The notes under the pieces were generated by a model. It had not been told where the DNA came from. It did no database searches and saw only the letters and a list, made by a program, of their open reading frames with translations. Position numbers and translations under genes: made by a program. 35,614 nt of DNA, taken from a virus. Below are positions 5,866 to 12,741 of this stretch, in pieces. Where the stretch lies: positions 1 through 35,614 of IMG/VR virus record IMGVR_UViG_3300031974_005563; one strand, written 5' to 3'. The stretch's first letter is position 1, and each line of letters opens with the position of its first letter.

Positions 5866-6330
5866 TCAAGAGGCGTTGGCTAACAGGTTGATAGTTGCAA
5901 AGGTGAATAATGAGCAGAGAGCGAGAACAAACGACATCGTCATCCGTTTTACCGCCCAGCGATGATGCCATGACGGCTCATAAAAGCGTCCTGCAGCGAC
6001 TAATCGATAAGTTTCGTGGTCCCCAATTTGCGCTCGGTTATCCGCCACCTGATTGGCTATTTTTAAAGGAAGACGAAATTCTTCGGCCAGCGCAAAAGTC
6101 CCTAGAAGAGCTGAGGATAGTAGTCCCGCCCAACATATCACCAGAACGATTGGTAATTGAGGGTTGCTGGGGAGATAGCTTCCCTGAAGTGAAATTAATG
6201 CGGTCAGAGCAGCTAATGACAATGCAATTACATGACGAATCCACGTGTAGTACGGCGTTAGATGACTTGATATATGGCGCCGTTGAACGCGGTCGAGAGC
6301 GTTTTTAACACTGGGAGCATGGTCTGCCAT
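5866..6330 (-). CDS. polytopic membrane protein, unknown (first gene of a pair)
   Basis: 154 aa with three or four hydrophobic segments: about 31-50 (HVIALSLAALTALISLQGSY), 59-82 (LPIVLVICWAGLLSSALLGTF) and 130-151 (MSFVLALCSLFTFATINLL), separated by a charged region at 83-125. An AAAGGATTC ribosome binding site precedes the ATG. Family not recognised. A rightward open frame covers the same bases (5910-6308) but lacks this membrane logic. The leftward orientation, opposite to the early transcript, suggests expression in the lysogen. Confidence 0.75.
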   Translation of the reverse strand: MADHAPSVKNALDRVQRRHISSHLTPYYTWIRHVIALSLAALTALISLQGSYLPSNPQLPIVLVICWAGLLSSALLGTFALAEEFRLPLKIANQVADNRAQIGDHETYRLVAAGRFYEPSWHHRWAVKRMTMSFVLALCSLFTFATINLLANAS

Positions 6331-6383
6331 AACAGAATCCTTTCTGAGTTGTTTTCGTCACGGTTTACAGCTTAGGGGATAAC

Positions 6384-6424
6384 CCGTCACTGGGGTAGGT
6401 GTTAAGACCCAGTGACGGATTTTT
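6384..6424 (+). terminator. perfect 11-bp inverted repeat followed by T-run
   Basis: CCGTCACTGGG (6384-6394) pairs perfectly with CCCAGTGACGG (6408-6418) across a 13-nt loop, and ATTTTTA follows. Read rightward this has the form of an intrinsic terminator with a rather large loop. It lies between the divergent starts at 6330 and 6440, so it could instead be an operator or attenuator for the rightward gene that follows. Confidence 0.5.
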
Positions 6425-6439
6425 AGTGAGGGGATGAGA

Positions 6440-6754
6440 GTGAGCAAAGATACAGGTCTTTTTTACCGGCGAGAGGACGGCGCTGAGGTGTCTGTTGGCG
6501 ATGCGGATACCGATGTGTTCATCGCGGTGATGAATCCCGAGGGGACGTGCTCAGTTCAACGCCACTACCAAGGCATGTTCGATAGCGGCTATGCCCCGGT
6601 ATCTCGCGAGGTGGGAGCGATCTACATGCAGGCGCTTATTTTAGGTTTTCAACCTCCACGTCGCCTTGAGCATTTAGATAAACCTGCTCATGAAACTCTA
6701 CCTGGTAAGTATGAGGTGCCCGCTTTTTCACGCGGAGAAATTTTAGACCACTGA
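6440..6754 (+). CDS. small early phage protein, unknown
   Basis: 104 aa from GTG 6440, chosen because GAGGGG lies 6 nt upstream; an ATG at 6434 would abut the ribosome binding site. The sequence is compact and soluble (VGDADTDVFIAVMNPEGTCS, HYQGMFDSGYAPVSREVGAI). No family recognised. Its last 119 bp overlap the leftward 65-aa gene in antisense. Confidence 0.55.
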   Translation: MSKDTGLFYRREDGAEVSVGDADTDVFIAVMNPEGTCSVQRHYQGMFDSGYAPVSREVGAIYMQALILGFQPPRRLEHLDKPAHETLPGKYEVPAFSRGEILDH

Positions 6755-6833
6755 AAGAGATGAGGTCGTCATCGTGAGCGGTTGTTAGTTCTTGGCGCAG
6801 TTGGCCAACAGTGATCATAGGTGGCTTAGACAT
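6636..6833 (-). CDS. small phage protein of the 'ITVGQL..SGLKFLRVK' type
   Basis: 65 aa: ITVGQLRQELTTAHDDDLIS, then FSGLKFLRVKKR, then YQVEFHEQVYLNAQGDVEVE. This pattern (helix, acidic turn, 'sGLkFyRvK', strands ending 'EFnEQVY') is familiar from short conserved proteins in Pseudomonas-type phages, function unknown. A GGAGA ribosome binding site lies 6 nt before the ATG. It overlaps the convergent 6440-6754 gene. Confidence 0.6.
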   Translation of the reverse strand: MSKPPMITVGQLRQELTTAHDDDLISFSGLKFLRVKKRAPHTYQVEFHEQVYLNAQGDVEVENLK

Positions 6834-6944
6834 TTGAATTCTCCGGTGTGTTGTTTGGTCGCACTTTCAGCATACCGGATTACGCGTCACCTGCGCAGTG
6901 GCGAGGCGGTGCGGGCAGACGCACTCAAAAAAGTGAGGTATTAC

Positions 6945-7016
6945 ATGGTTTTCTTTACAAGGCATGGCAGCTTTTTTAAAGGCACTGAGCAGATGCAGAA
7001 GGAGGTGAGCGAGTGA
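6945..7016 (+). CDS. possible 23-aa leader peptide before the replication gene
   Basis: ATG 6945 with GTGAGG 6 nt upstream encodes MVFFTRHGSFFKGTEQMQKE plus three residues and stops in a GTGA overlap with the next gene. The last codons (KEV) contain that gene's AAGGAGGTGA ribosome binding site. This is a normal set-up for translational coupling. Longer in-frame starts (GTG 6846, TTG 6792) have no ribosome binding site. Short length keeps the confidence low. Confidence 0.3.
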   Translation: MVFFTRHGSFFKGTEQMQKEVSE

Positions 7017-7858
7017 GTGCAAAAGCAACGTTCGCTGCCTGGAATCTTGATGTCGGCGGTAATGCCAAGTTGGTTGCGTTGAGCTTGGGTAACTTTGCCA
7101 ATGAAATGGATTTTGCGTGGCCTTCAAAATCGACAATAGCTAGGCAAACGGGGCTGTCTTTGCCGACGGTAAAACGCCAAGTAAAGGAGTTATTAGAGGC
7201 AGGCCATATAGAGGAATTTGGGAGTGTTTCGCTGCGAAGCAAGTCTGACGGCCGACGTAGGGAGGTGGTTCGATACCGCTTGAATTTCGCCATTGATTTG
7301 CCCGATAACTTGCCTCGTGAAGCTGATGAAGGGGATGAAGTTCAGCCTGAAAGCACGGCTCCTGCCGCGAGGGTTCAAAATGAACCGTCGCCAGATAATA
7401 AGGCTTTTAATACCACGGATGGCGGGGCTTTCGCGGGGGGTCAAATTGCCCCAGTTCAAAATGACCCCGGGTCAAATGAGGCTTCACGGGGGGTCACAGT
7501 GAACCCCAATCCTAACATTAATCCTACCAATACAATCTCAACAACATCATCAACATCGCGCGCGCCAATTCACGCATTTTCGATGTCTCTCGACTGGCAC
7601 CCAGATCTCAATCGGTTTGGTGAGCTGATGGCATTGCGTGGAATTGTGAACGAGATGTTTTCGCCAGAGGCGCTGAACGAGTTTCGGATTTTTTGGCAGG
7701 CAGATGGCCGTACGTTTCGCCAAGAGCAGTGGGAGCACAAGCTGGCAAGCTCGCTGATCGAGTTTGAAGCCAAGCGCCTTCGTCGTGAGTCGTCACATGC
7801 AATGCCCAATTTCGGCGAAGCCTACGCCCGACGTGAGCGCGAGGGCCGGTTGTCATGA
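7013..7858 (+). CDS. replication initiation / primosome protein (HTH plus DnaT-like domain)
   Basis: 281 aa. Residues about 5-100 are a winged helix (HTH_36 type: WPSKSTIARQTGLSLPTVKR, QVKELLEAGHIE). A low-complexity linker rich in Asn, Thr, Ser and Pro covers about 115-185. The C-terminus (about 190-260: FSMSLDWHPDLNRFGELM, FRIFWQADGRTFRQEQWEHK) resembles DnaT-type domains that help load the replicative helicase. This domain order is common for lambda O-like or primosomal proteins in phages. GTG start with a near-perfect AAGGAGGTGA. No separate helicase-loader gene follows, so host DnaB/DnaC may be used. Overlaps the next gene by ATGA. Confidence 0.75.
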   Translation: MSAKATFAAWNLDVGGNAKLVALSLGNFANEMDFAWPSKSTIARQTGLSLPTVKRQVKELLEAGHIEEFGSVSLRSKSDGRRREVVRYRLNFAIDLPDNLPREADEGDEVQPESTAPAARVQNEPSPDNKAFNTTDGGAFAGGQIAPVQNDPGSNEASRGVTVNPNPNINPTNTISTTSSTSRAPIHAFSMSLDWHPDLNRFGELMALRGIVNEMFSPEALNEFRIFWQADGRTFRQEQWEHKLASSLIEFEAKRLRRESSHAMPNFGEAYARREREGRLS

Positions 7859-8484
7859 TTACTGAGCAAATTAATAGCGCGTGGTCTACGCAGGTTGGTG
7901 GCCGCCATTACAAAGACGCTAAAATTCAGCCGGCAGAGTTTTGGTTGGCTAATCAGCTGCCGGGCGCCGAAAGCGAAGTAATTAAATACGTTTATCGGTG
8001 GCGTGGTAAGAACGGTGTCCAGGATCTTAAGAAGTCTCGCCACTTCATTCAGATGATGATCGACGCGTATTTTGGCGCAGCTGCGTTTGCTTCACCCCGA
8101 GTTGCATCTGCTGATTTTGAATGGGTAATAACGCCCGAAAAATTCTGTGCTGAGAATAAACTCGATGATGCGGCGTCGTACGTTATTGGCTTGATATGCC
8201 GGTGTGAGAATCAACACGCTCTGCATACGGCTATTAAAACCATTAATTTGATGATTGATCATGCGATGGGTGAGGGTGTTTCTGAGGTGGATTTGACGAA
8301 GGTTTCTGATAGTCGTGATGCCACATTGAGAGCGCAGCAAGCGATCTATATTGCCATCAATCGTCTAGAAGATTTTGACCAGGTGTTGAGAGATCCCGCC
8401 ATGCTCGATGATAGCTATCGTGAGTACGAGCGTGAAAGGCTTGGCAAAACTATGCGGTTTTTACGCAGCGAAGCACAAGCATGA
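7855..8484 (+). CDS. DUF3310-containing phage protein
   Basis: 209 aa. Residues about 10-70 match the DUF3310 (SaV-like) signature: VGGRHYKDAKIQPAEFWLAN, then EVIKYVYRWRGKNGVQDLKK, SRHFIQMMID. Members are common in phage early regions and are sometimes annotated as nucleotide kinases; the biochemical role is not established. The extra 135 residues (about 75-209) are helical and not recognised, so the protein is about twice the minimal domain length. It is coupled to both neighbours by ATGA overlaps (7855-7858 and 8481-8484). Confidence 0.75.
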   Translation: MITEQINSAWSTQVGGRHYKDAKIQPAEFWLANQLPGAESEVIKYVYRWRGKNGVQDLKKSRHFIQMMIDAYFGAAAFASPRVASADFEWVITPEKFCAENKLDDAASYVIGLICRCENQHALHTAIKTINLMIDHAMGEGVSEVDLTKVSDSRDATLRAQQAIYIAINRLEDFDQVLRDPAMLDDSYREYERERLGKTMRFLRSEAQA

Positions 8485-8804
8485 CGCTGGCAGGCCGCAC
8501 CCCCAACAAAGAAGAAAGTCTGTGGATGAACCGGATCGTGCAGGTGGGGTGCATCGTTTGCCGCATTTTTAAGCAGGTAGAAAGCCCAGCTGAAATTCAC
8601 CACCTAGATGGCAAAACAAAGCCGGAGGCTCATAAGCGCACATTGCCATTGTGCCCTTGTCATCATCGGATGCCGGGTAAGGGGTGGGTGAGCCGCGCAG
8701 ATGGCAAAAAGGCATTTGAGGCTGAGTATCTGCCAGAAGACGATTTGCTTGAGATTACCCAAGCGCTGGTGACTGAAATGGTGTTACGGGGGTATCTGCT
8801 ATGA
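8481..8804 (+). CDS. Ref-like recombination nuclease (HNH-type)
   Basis: 107 aa with VGCIVCRIF (Cys pair), AEIHHLDGKTKP and LPLCPCHHRMPGKG, the metal-binding pattern of the Ref family. P1 Ref is a RecA-dependent HNH endonuclease that boosts recombination. The C-terminal helix (FEAEYLPEDDLLEITQAL) is also typical. The position, in a replication/recombination operon with four-base overlaps on both sides, fits. Confidence 0.8.
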   Translation: MTLAGRTPNKEESLWMNRIVQVGCIVCRIFKQVESPAEIHHLDGKTKPEAHKRTLPLCPCHHRMPGKGWVSRADGKKAFEAEYLPEDDLLEITQALVTEMVLRGYLL

Positions 8805-9130
8805 GATTACGCGGTGCCAAGGGCCTGCCCAGCAAGTACGGCAATCAGCGTGTTGGTGGTTATGACTCTAAACGAGAGTTAAAGCGTGCCACTGAATTGG
8901 CGTTACTTGCGAAGGCCGGTGAAATTCGCGATTTGCAGGAGCAAGTCCGCTTTGAGCTGATACCAAAGCAGGAAGGGGAGCGGGCTACGCACTATGTGGC
9001 GGACTTTGTATACGTAACCAAAGATGATCAGACGGTTGTGGAAGACACCAAGGGCCACCGTACGCCCATTTACAACCTAAAGCGCAAGCTGATGCTGTAC
9101 CGGCACGGTATTCGGATACTGGAGACGTAA
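8801..9130 (+). CDS. DUF1064 family nuclease-like protein
   Basis: 109 aa. SKYGNQRVGGYDSKRELKRA at the start and YVADFVYVTKDDQTVVEDTK further on are the DUF1064 signature. The latter pair (ADF ... VVEDTKG) is a PD-(D/E)xK-type nuclease core; E27, D87 and the E-x-K at about 98-100 are candidate metal ligands. Such genes often sit where RusA or other Holliday-junction enzymes occur in phages. Activity is inferred. Overlaps the Ref-like gene by four bases. Confidence 0.78.
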   Translation: MRLRGAKGLPSKYGNQRVGGYDSKRELKRATELALLAKAGEIRDLQEQVRFELIPKQEGERATHYVADFVYVTKDDQTVVEDTKGHRTPIYNLKRKLMLYRHGIRILET

Positions 9131-9132
9131 TA

Positions 9133-9489
9133 GTGAAAAGAGATTGGGAATGTATAAGAGAAATTTTGCGCATGCTGGAGGCGATGCCAGACACCACTAG
9201 CACCTTACACCCGAACAAAGTTGGTGGATGGAGTGAAGAGGAGGCCAGTTATCACATGCACCTCTTAGAGCAAGCTGGCTTGATTGAGGCGACCTGCAGA
9301 ACGTCCTTGAATGCTCCGCTGCTCTGCATGGGGCGGATGTTGACATGGCAAGGTCATGAGCTTCTCGACAAACTCAATAGTCAGTCTCTGTGGAGCACGG
9401 TCAAGGCTTATGCGCGGGATCGCAGCGTAGAGTTGTCTTTTGAAGCGATCAGTATTCTCGCCAGAAAGGGGCTTGAAGAGCTTCTGTAA
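9133..9489 (+). CDS. DUF2513 family phage protein
   Basis: 118 aa, winged-helix-like: MKRDWECIREILRMLEAMPD, ASYHMHLLEQAGLIEA, MLTWQGHELLDKL. This is the DUF2513 pattern, common in phages and genomic islands, role unknown, possibly DNA binding. GTG start two bases after the previous stop; the ribosome binding site (GGAGACG) lies in the end of the previous gene. Confidence 0.75.
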   Translation: MKRDWECIREILRMLEAMPDTTSTLHPNKVGGWSEEEASYHMHLLEQAGLIEATCRTSLNAPLLCMGRMLTWQGHELLDKLNSQSLWSTVKAYARDRSVELSFEAISILARKGLEELL

Positions 9490-9544
9490 TGAGGGTGGGC
9501 TGCCTGAAACCAGCTGGCCGGTAAACTGTATTAAGGGGGATAAC

Positions 9545-10156
9545 ATGGCAGTGGCGGAAAAGCTTGAAAGCGATTACAGCGAATACGTGGGCTTTCTGCG
9601 CTTTGTGCTTAGCGTGACCGAGCAGGGCGGGGGTGGCGGTTTAGCTGATTGGATTAATACCAAACCGAATGCTGGAAGCGTAGATCCTCGATTGTGGCGC
9701 GCGGCTGGTGAGCACTGTGTTCATGCGGTCGCGACCAGAAAGGGCGGCGGTAGCGAGGTGCCGCTGGATGAGGTCGATTTCATGAAGTCGCGTTATGTCA
9801 AAGTGATTAACGACCTTCCGGCGCCATTCCCAGATCAGATTCGCGGACGCTGCGCACCGGAACCAAATGTTTGGCAGCTTTTTTCGATCATTAATCCCAT
9901 TCTCGATACGTACCGCGAGGCGGTGCCGAAGGCGCGGGCAGCAGCAATACTGAATTTTGAGCTGCGGCGCTGGGATGAAGCTCGCCAAGGCCCTAAGCCC
10001 CATATTCGTGAGCTGTTTGGGCATACCAAGGACTCGTGGCCAGACGCCAAAGAGCGCAAAGCGTGGGATGAGGTTAAGCGCAAATTGCGTAACGTTATGC
10101 AGCCTGCTATAGCTGCGTGGGTGGCCGAGTGTACTGTACGGGGTTTCGATATTTAG
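9545..10156 (+). CDS. unknown phage protein, last gene of the early rightward block
   Basis: 203 aa from ATG 9545, with AAGGGGGAT 3-9 nt upstream; an upstream in-frame extension to 9440 overlaps the previous gene and is not used. Helical, with WINTKPNAG, a Trp-rich middle and a basic C-terminal part (KERKAWDEVKRKLRNVMQPA). No named domain is recognised and no zinc-binding cysteines are visible. It occupies the place of antiterminator Q, before the late promoter and terminators at 11301-11410, so a late regulator is possible but not shown. Confidence 0.7.
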   Translation: MAVAEKLESDYSEYVGFLRFVLSVTEQGGGGGLADWINTKPNAGSVDPRLWRAAGEHCVHAVATRKGGGSEVPLDEVDFMKSRYVKVINDLPAPFPDQIRGRCAPEPNVWQLFSIINPILDTYREAVPKARAAAILNFELRRWDEARQGPKPHIRELFGHTKDSWPDAKERKAWDEVKRKLRNVMQPAIAAWVAECTVRGFDI

Positions 10157-10218
10157 TTGTGCCGGTGCAAAAATTTGGTGTGGCACATAACAAGAAGTGA
10201 AATGAAGAAGACAAACAC

Positions 10219-10329
10219 ATGTCTCGCGCTCGCCTTCCTGTCGGGGTGAATAGAAACTACAAACAACTAATTACAACTAAGTACTTTCTGGGCCTGCATC
10301 CATTGTACTCAAGATTTCATCAATTTTGA
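10219..10329 (+). pseudogene. possible 3'-truncated small gene
   Basis: ATG 10219 opens a 36-codon frame: MSRARLPVGVNRNYKQLITT, KYFLGLHPLYSRF. The start (RLPVGVNRNYK...KYFLG) recalls the first part of AP2-like DNA-binding proteins of phages, which are longer. The frame stops after entering the convergent collagen-like gene. It may be a gene cut off when that gene arrived, or chance. The ribosome binding site is weak. Confidence 0.2.
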
Positions 10330-11188
10330 TCTCTCGTATAATCATGAATCCGGGCTCACCGCGGGAACCTCTCTCTCCATCAATACCTGGATCGCCGGGT
10401 GCTCCGCTCCTTCCGTGGATACCTCGATTGCCGCCACAGTTGCCTGCGCCAGATCCCCCGCGTCCACCCTCGCCACCCTCGCCACCTTTGCCACCTTTGC
10501 CGCCGCTGCCCCCTATACCGGGTTGCGAAGTAAATTTAACGTCAAGTTCAGGTTGAATAGTGGTTTCAAGGAAAAAAATTCTCAGTGTGCCTCCATTTCC
10601 TCCGGCGGCACCATTTGAACCGGGGGCGCCATTTTGGCCTCTTCCTCCGTTGCCTCCATTGCCTGGGCCTCGCATACAAGTGCCGAAAGAGCCGTTTCTA
10701 GCCCCTCGACCACTATAACCCGTTGCGCCTTTGTCGCCGTTTCTTCCATCCGCACCATCGCCCCCATCTTGTGCGCTCATTTCCACGACAGACTTTTCGC
10801 TAATCTTAGATGTAATGTAAATACGGATCTCTCCGCCATCATCTCCAATCGTTCCTAATTGCGCCTTTTGGTGGCTGTAAGGGAACGAGTCAATTTTTGA
10901 GGCATTGTCCTGTCGAAACTCCTGGCAAAAGATCGTTAAAGAATTGCCATTGGTGAGGATCCTACTATTCCGTAATTCTAGTTGCCGTACGGCAATGAAC
11001 AGATGCGAGTTGGCTTGCGGATTAACCGCTCCAATTGTTAGATCTGCGTCGTCGAATATTAGTGTCCCACCTTCGTCTAGCCTTTTTTCAAGTTCCGACA
11101 TTTTTGAGGGAGGTGTGGCCCACGCAGCTGTAATATTTGTGGGAATGTTGTGGGGTTTTACTGCACCGGATAAGATCAAAGTTTCCAT
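10277..11188 (-). CDS. collagen-like Gly-rich repeat protein (cargo gene)
   Basis: 303 aa. Residues about 1-140 form a probable beta domain with no signal peptide (METLILSGAVKPHNIPTNIT; GGTLIFDDADLTIGAVNPQA). From about 145 to 285 there are Gly-X-Y and GGxGG runs (GGDGADGRNGDKGATGYSGR, GGKGGKGGEGGEGGRGGSGA, GSRGEPGF), interrupted by a 25-residue non-repeat segment (LRIFFLETTIQPELDVKFTS). Start ATG 11188 has AAGGAG 7 nt upstream; the ATG at 11215 is only 2 nt from its own Shine-Dalgarno. Leftward, against the direction of all flanking phage genes, so probably expressed in the lysogen. Bacterial collagen-like proteins are often surface or adhesion molecules; the role here is unknown. Confidence 0.75.
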   Translation of the reverse strand: METLILSGAVKPHNIPTNITAAWATPPSKMSELEKRLDEGGTLIFDDADLTIGAVNPQANSHLFIAVRQLELRNSRILTNGNSLTIFCQEFRQDNASKIDSFPYSHQKAQLGTIGDDGGEIRIYITSKISEKSVVEMSAQDGGDGADGRNGDKGATGYSGRGARNGSFGTCMRGPGNGGNGGRGQNGAPGSNGAAGGNGGTLRIFFLETTIQPELDVKFTSQPGIGGSGGKGGKGGEGGEGGRGGSGAGNCGGNRGIHGRSGAPGDPGIDGERGSRGEPGFMIIREIKIDEILSTMDAGPEST

Positions 11189-11300
11189 ACTAAGCTCCTT
11201 ATTTGAGAGAGGCATTTCTCCTCAACGATGAAGACTAGCATAAAAATTCGGTATTCGTTTCGACGTCTTTCAACCTTCATCGAGTTTTCCATAGACAGCA

Positions 11301-11329
11301 TTGATATGAACCGTTTTAATTAGTATCAA
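11301..11329 (+). promoter_or_regulatory. candidate late promoter
   Basis: TTGATA (11301-11306), a 17-bp spacer and TATCAA (11324-11329). Transcription would begin near 11336, directly before two intrinsic terminators, and lead into lysis, packaging and structural genes. This resembles the lambda pR'-tR' layout, where antitermination turns on late genes, but the first terminator is unusually close. Confidence 0.4.
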
Positions 11330-11342
11330 GTAACTCCCAAAG

Positions 11343-11364
11343 CCCGCCGCGTGCGGGTTTTTTT
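11343..11364 (+). terminator. rightward intrinsic terminator 1
   Basis: CCCGC pairs with GCGGG around a 5-nt loop (CGCGT), followed by seven T residues. The first of two terminators within 70 bp ahead of the lysis genes. Confidence 0.7.
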
Positions 11365-11387
11365 ACGCCCGAAACAACCATGTACTT

Positions 11388-11410
11388 GCCCTCCTAGTGA
11401 GGGCTTTTTT
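11388..11410 (+). terminator. rightward intrinsic terminator 2
   Basis: GCCCTC and GAGGGC form a perfect 6-bp stem with loop CTAGT, followed by six T residues. It ends only 8 bp before the first possible start codon of the lysis operon, so transcription of late genes must either read through it or start after it. Confidence 0.75.
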
Positions 11411-11424
11411 ATTTCTGGATGGTT

Positions 11425-11895
11425 ATGTATATACGCGTTGAGAGATTGTTATCTGATGTCGATTCAACGGCATCAGAGATCTTCGTCGACGGTGTAAAAG
11501 TTTGCTATGGCTTGGAGGATGAGTACCGAGCTAAGAAGGTCTATGGCGAAACTCGCATTCCTGCCGGTGTTTATAGCGTCGGTGTTCATACCGCTGGGCG
11601 CTTTCATGATCGCTACAGCAACAATGTTTTTGCCGACATTCATAAGGGCATGCTTCATATACTTGATGTGCCTTCATTCGAGTGGATCTTAATTCACTGT
11701 GGCGTCACAGATGACCACACGGCGGGCTGTTTGCTGGTAGGCGATGATGTGATTACGACTAATCGTGCAATGCGCCTCGTGGATAGCCCGAGCGCCTATC
11801 GTCGATTGTATACGCTGGTCATTGATGCGGCTCTCGCTGGCGACCTGACCATTGAGTTTGTCGATAAGGATTTGAGCATGGTGAAGGCAGCATGA
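11425..11895 (+). CDS. DUF5675 family protein, probable lysis-cassette gene
   Basis: 156 aa (158 from ATG 11419). The family pattern is clear: EIFVDGVKVCYGLEDE, GETRIPAGVYSVG, MLHILDVPSFEWILIHCGVT, HTAGCLLVGD. The conserved H, C and the IHxG/TAGCLLVG block resemble L,D-transpeptidase-like folds, so a cell-wall role is often suggested, unproven. No other endolysin is seen, and two holin-like genes follow, so it is a candidate lysin. No good ribosome binding site is present before either ATG. Confidence 0.72.
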   Translation: MYIRVERLLSDVDSTASEIFVDGVKVCYGLEDEYRAKKVYGETRIPAGVYSVGVHTAGRFHDRYSNNVFADIHKGMLHILDVPSFEWILIHCGVTDDHTAGCLLVGDDVITTNRAMRLVDSPSAYRRLYTLVIDAALAGDLTIEFVDKDLSMVKAA

Positions 11896-12386
11896 ACTGG
11901 AAGTCTATTGCAAAATCTGTCGGACAAGCAGCACCACTATTGGGAACAGTGCTGGCAGGCCCTGCTGGTGGCGCTGTTGGTTCTCTCATTGCTAGCGGCC
12001 TTGGCGTTGATGGTAATCCTGAGTCTGTTGCAGCAGCTCTTAGTGATCCTGATACATTGGTGCGGCTCAAGCAGATTGAGGCGGATCATCGCGCCGAACT
12101 TGAGTCGATGGCAGTAGAACTGGCCAAGGCTGAGTTACGCAATCAAGAGCAGGCCAGAGAGATCCACAAGCATTCGCCTATGCCCATGGTTGTTACCGGG
12201 ACATTAACGATGATCTTTGCTGCTGCGCTTTACATGATGTTTAACACCGAAATACCAGATGCAAACCGCGATTTGGCTTATGTAATGCTGGGGCAGTTGT
12301 CTGCCTTATGGGGAGCATCGGTTACTTTTTGGGTTGGCACCACCCGCTCAAGTGCAGAAAAAACTAGATTAATGGCGGGTAAGTGA
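11892..12386 (+). CDS. holin, 3TM family (GTA-release type)
   Basis: 164 aa with an N-terminal glycine-rich hydrophobic part (about 12-38, AAPLLGTVLAGPAGGAVGSLIA), a charged helix (about 50-92), and two membrane segments (about 99-117, MVVTGTLTMIFAAALYMMF, and 127-147, LAYVMLGQLSALWGASVTFW). This is the layout of the 'holin of 3TMs' family used for lysis and gene-transfer-agent release. It overlaps the DUF5675 gene by ATGA. Confidence 0.72.
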   Translation: MNWKSIAKSVGQAAPLLGTVLAGPAGGAVGSLIASGLGVDGNPESVAAALSDPDTLVRLKQIEADHRAELESMAVELAKAELRNQEQAREIHKHSPMPMVVTGTLTMIFAAALYMMFNTEIPDANRDLAYVMLGQLSALWGASVTFWVGTTRSSAEKTRLMAGK

Positions 12387-12580
12387 TGGCGCCAGATAAG
12401 GCATCAACGGTAGTGAGTTATACCGCTTCAGCAGTCACAACTGTCGCCGGGTTATCGATAAATGAGTGGGTTGCTATCGGTGGTCTGCTAATTGGTATTG
12501 CAACGTTTGCAACGAATGTTTGGTTTAGGCGCGAACAACTTAAGATACAGCGTGAAACGAGCGTCGCGCCAAAGGACTGA
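12386..12580 (+). CDS. second holin-like protein (HP1 holin type)
   Basis: 64 aa. One long membrane region at about 22-50 (GLSINEWVAIGGLLIGIATF, ATNVWF) followed by a short basic tail (RREQLKIQRE). The 'lsiNEWvai.G...gi.tf..n..fRRrq' pattern is that of HP1-family phage holins. Start ATG 12386 overlaps the previous stop by one base (TGATG); GTG 12383 is an alternative. Confidence 0.7.
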   Translation: MAPDKASTVVSYTASAVTTVAGLSINEWVAIGGLLIGIATFATNVWFRREQLKIQRETSVAPKD

Positions 12581-12670
12581 GCCCGAGCTTGCCACTTGCC
12601 TGCATGATTCGAGTTCAGTTTGCTGCGCTCCAATTCGTGCGGGAGGGTGAAAAGGTACTCCCCGGCGGGG

Positions 12671-12720
12671 GTGGCATACGGGGGCGCGGAGGTTCGGGTT
12701 TCCACTATGTATGAAATTTT
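12671..12720. other. cos site, lambda type
   Basis: Compared from memory with lambda cos, this stretch aligns without gaps: both have TACGGGG at the left, CGGGTTT in the middle and CTAT-TATGAAA at the right, all at the same spacing. By analogy the 12-base cohesive end would be GGGGCGCGGAGG at 12681-12692. The site lies 50 bp before the small terminase gene, as in lambda. The exact nick positions are inferred. Confidence 0.7.
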
Positions 12721-12741
12721 TTTAGGTGGGTTGCTATTTAT

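Noticed and set aside
5910-6308. Rightward 132-aa open frame with AAAGGTG before the ATG
   Set aside because: Antisense to the 154-aa polytopic membrane protein with clear hydrophobic segments. No recognisable domain in the rightward product.
10326-10858. Pro-rich rightward frames opposite the collagen-like gene
   Set aside because: The proline runs are the antisense reading of Gly codons in the collagen-like repeats.
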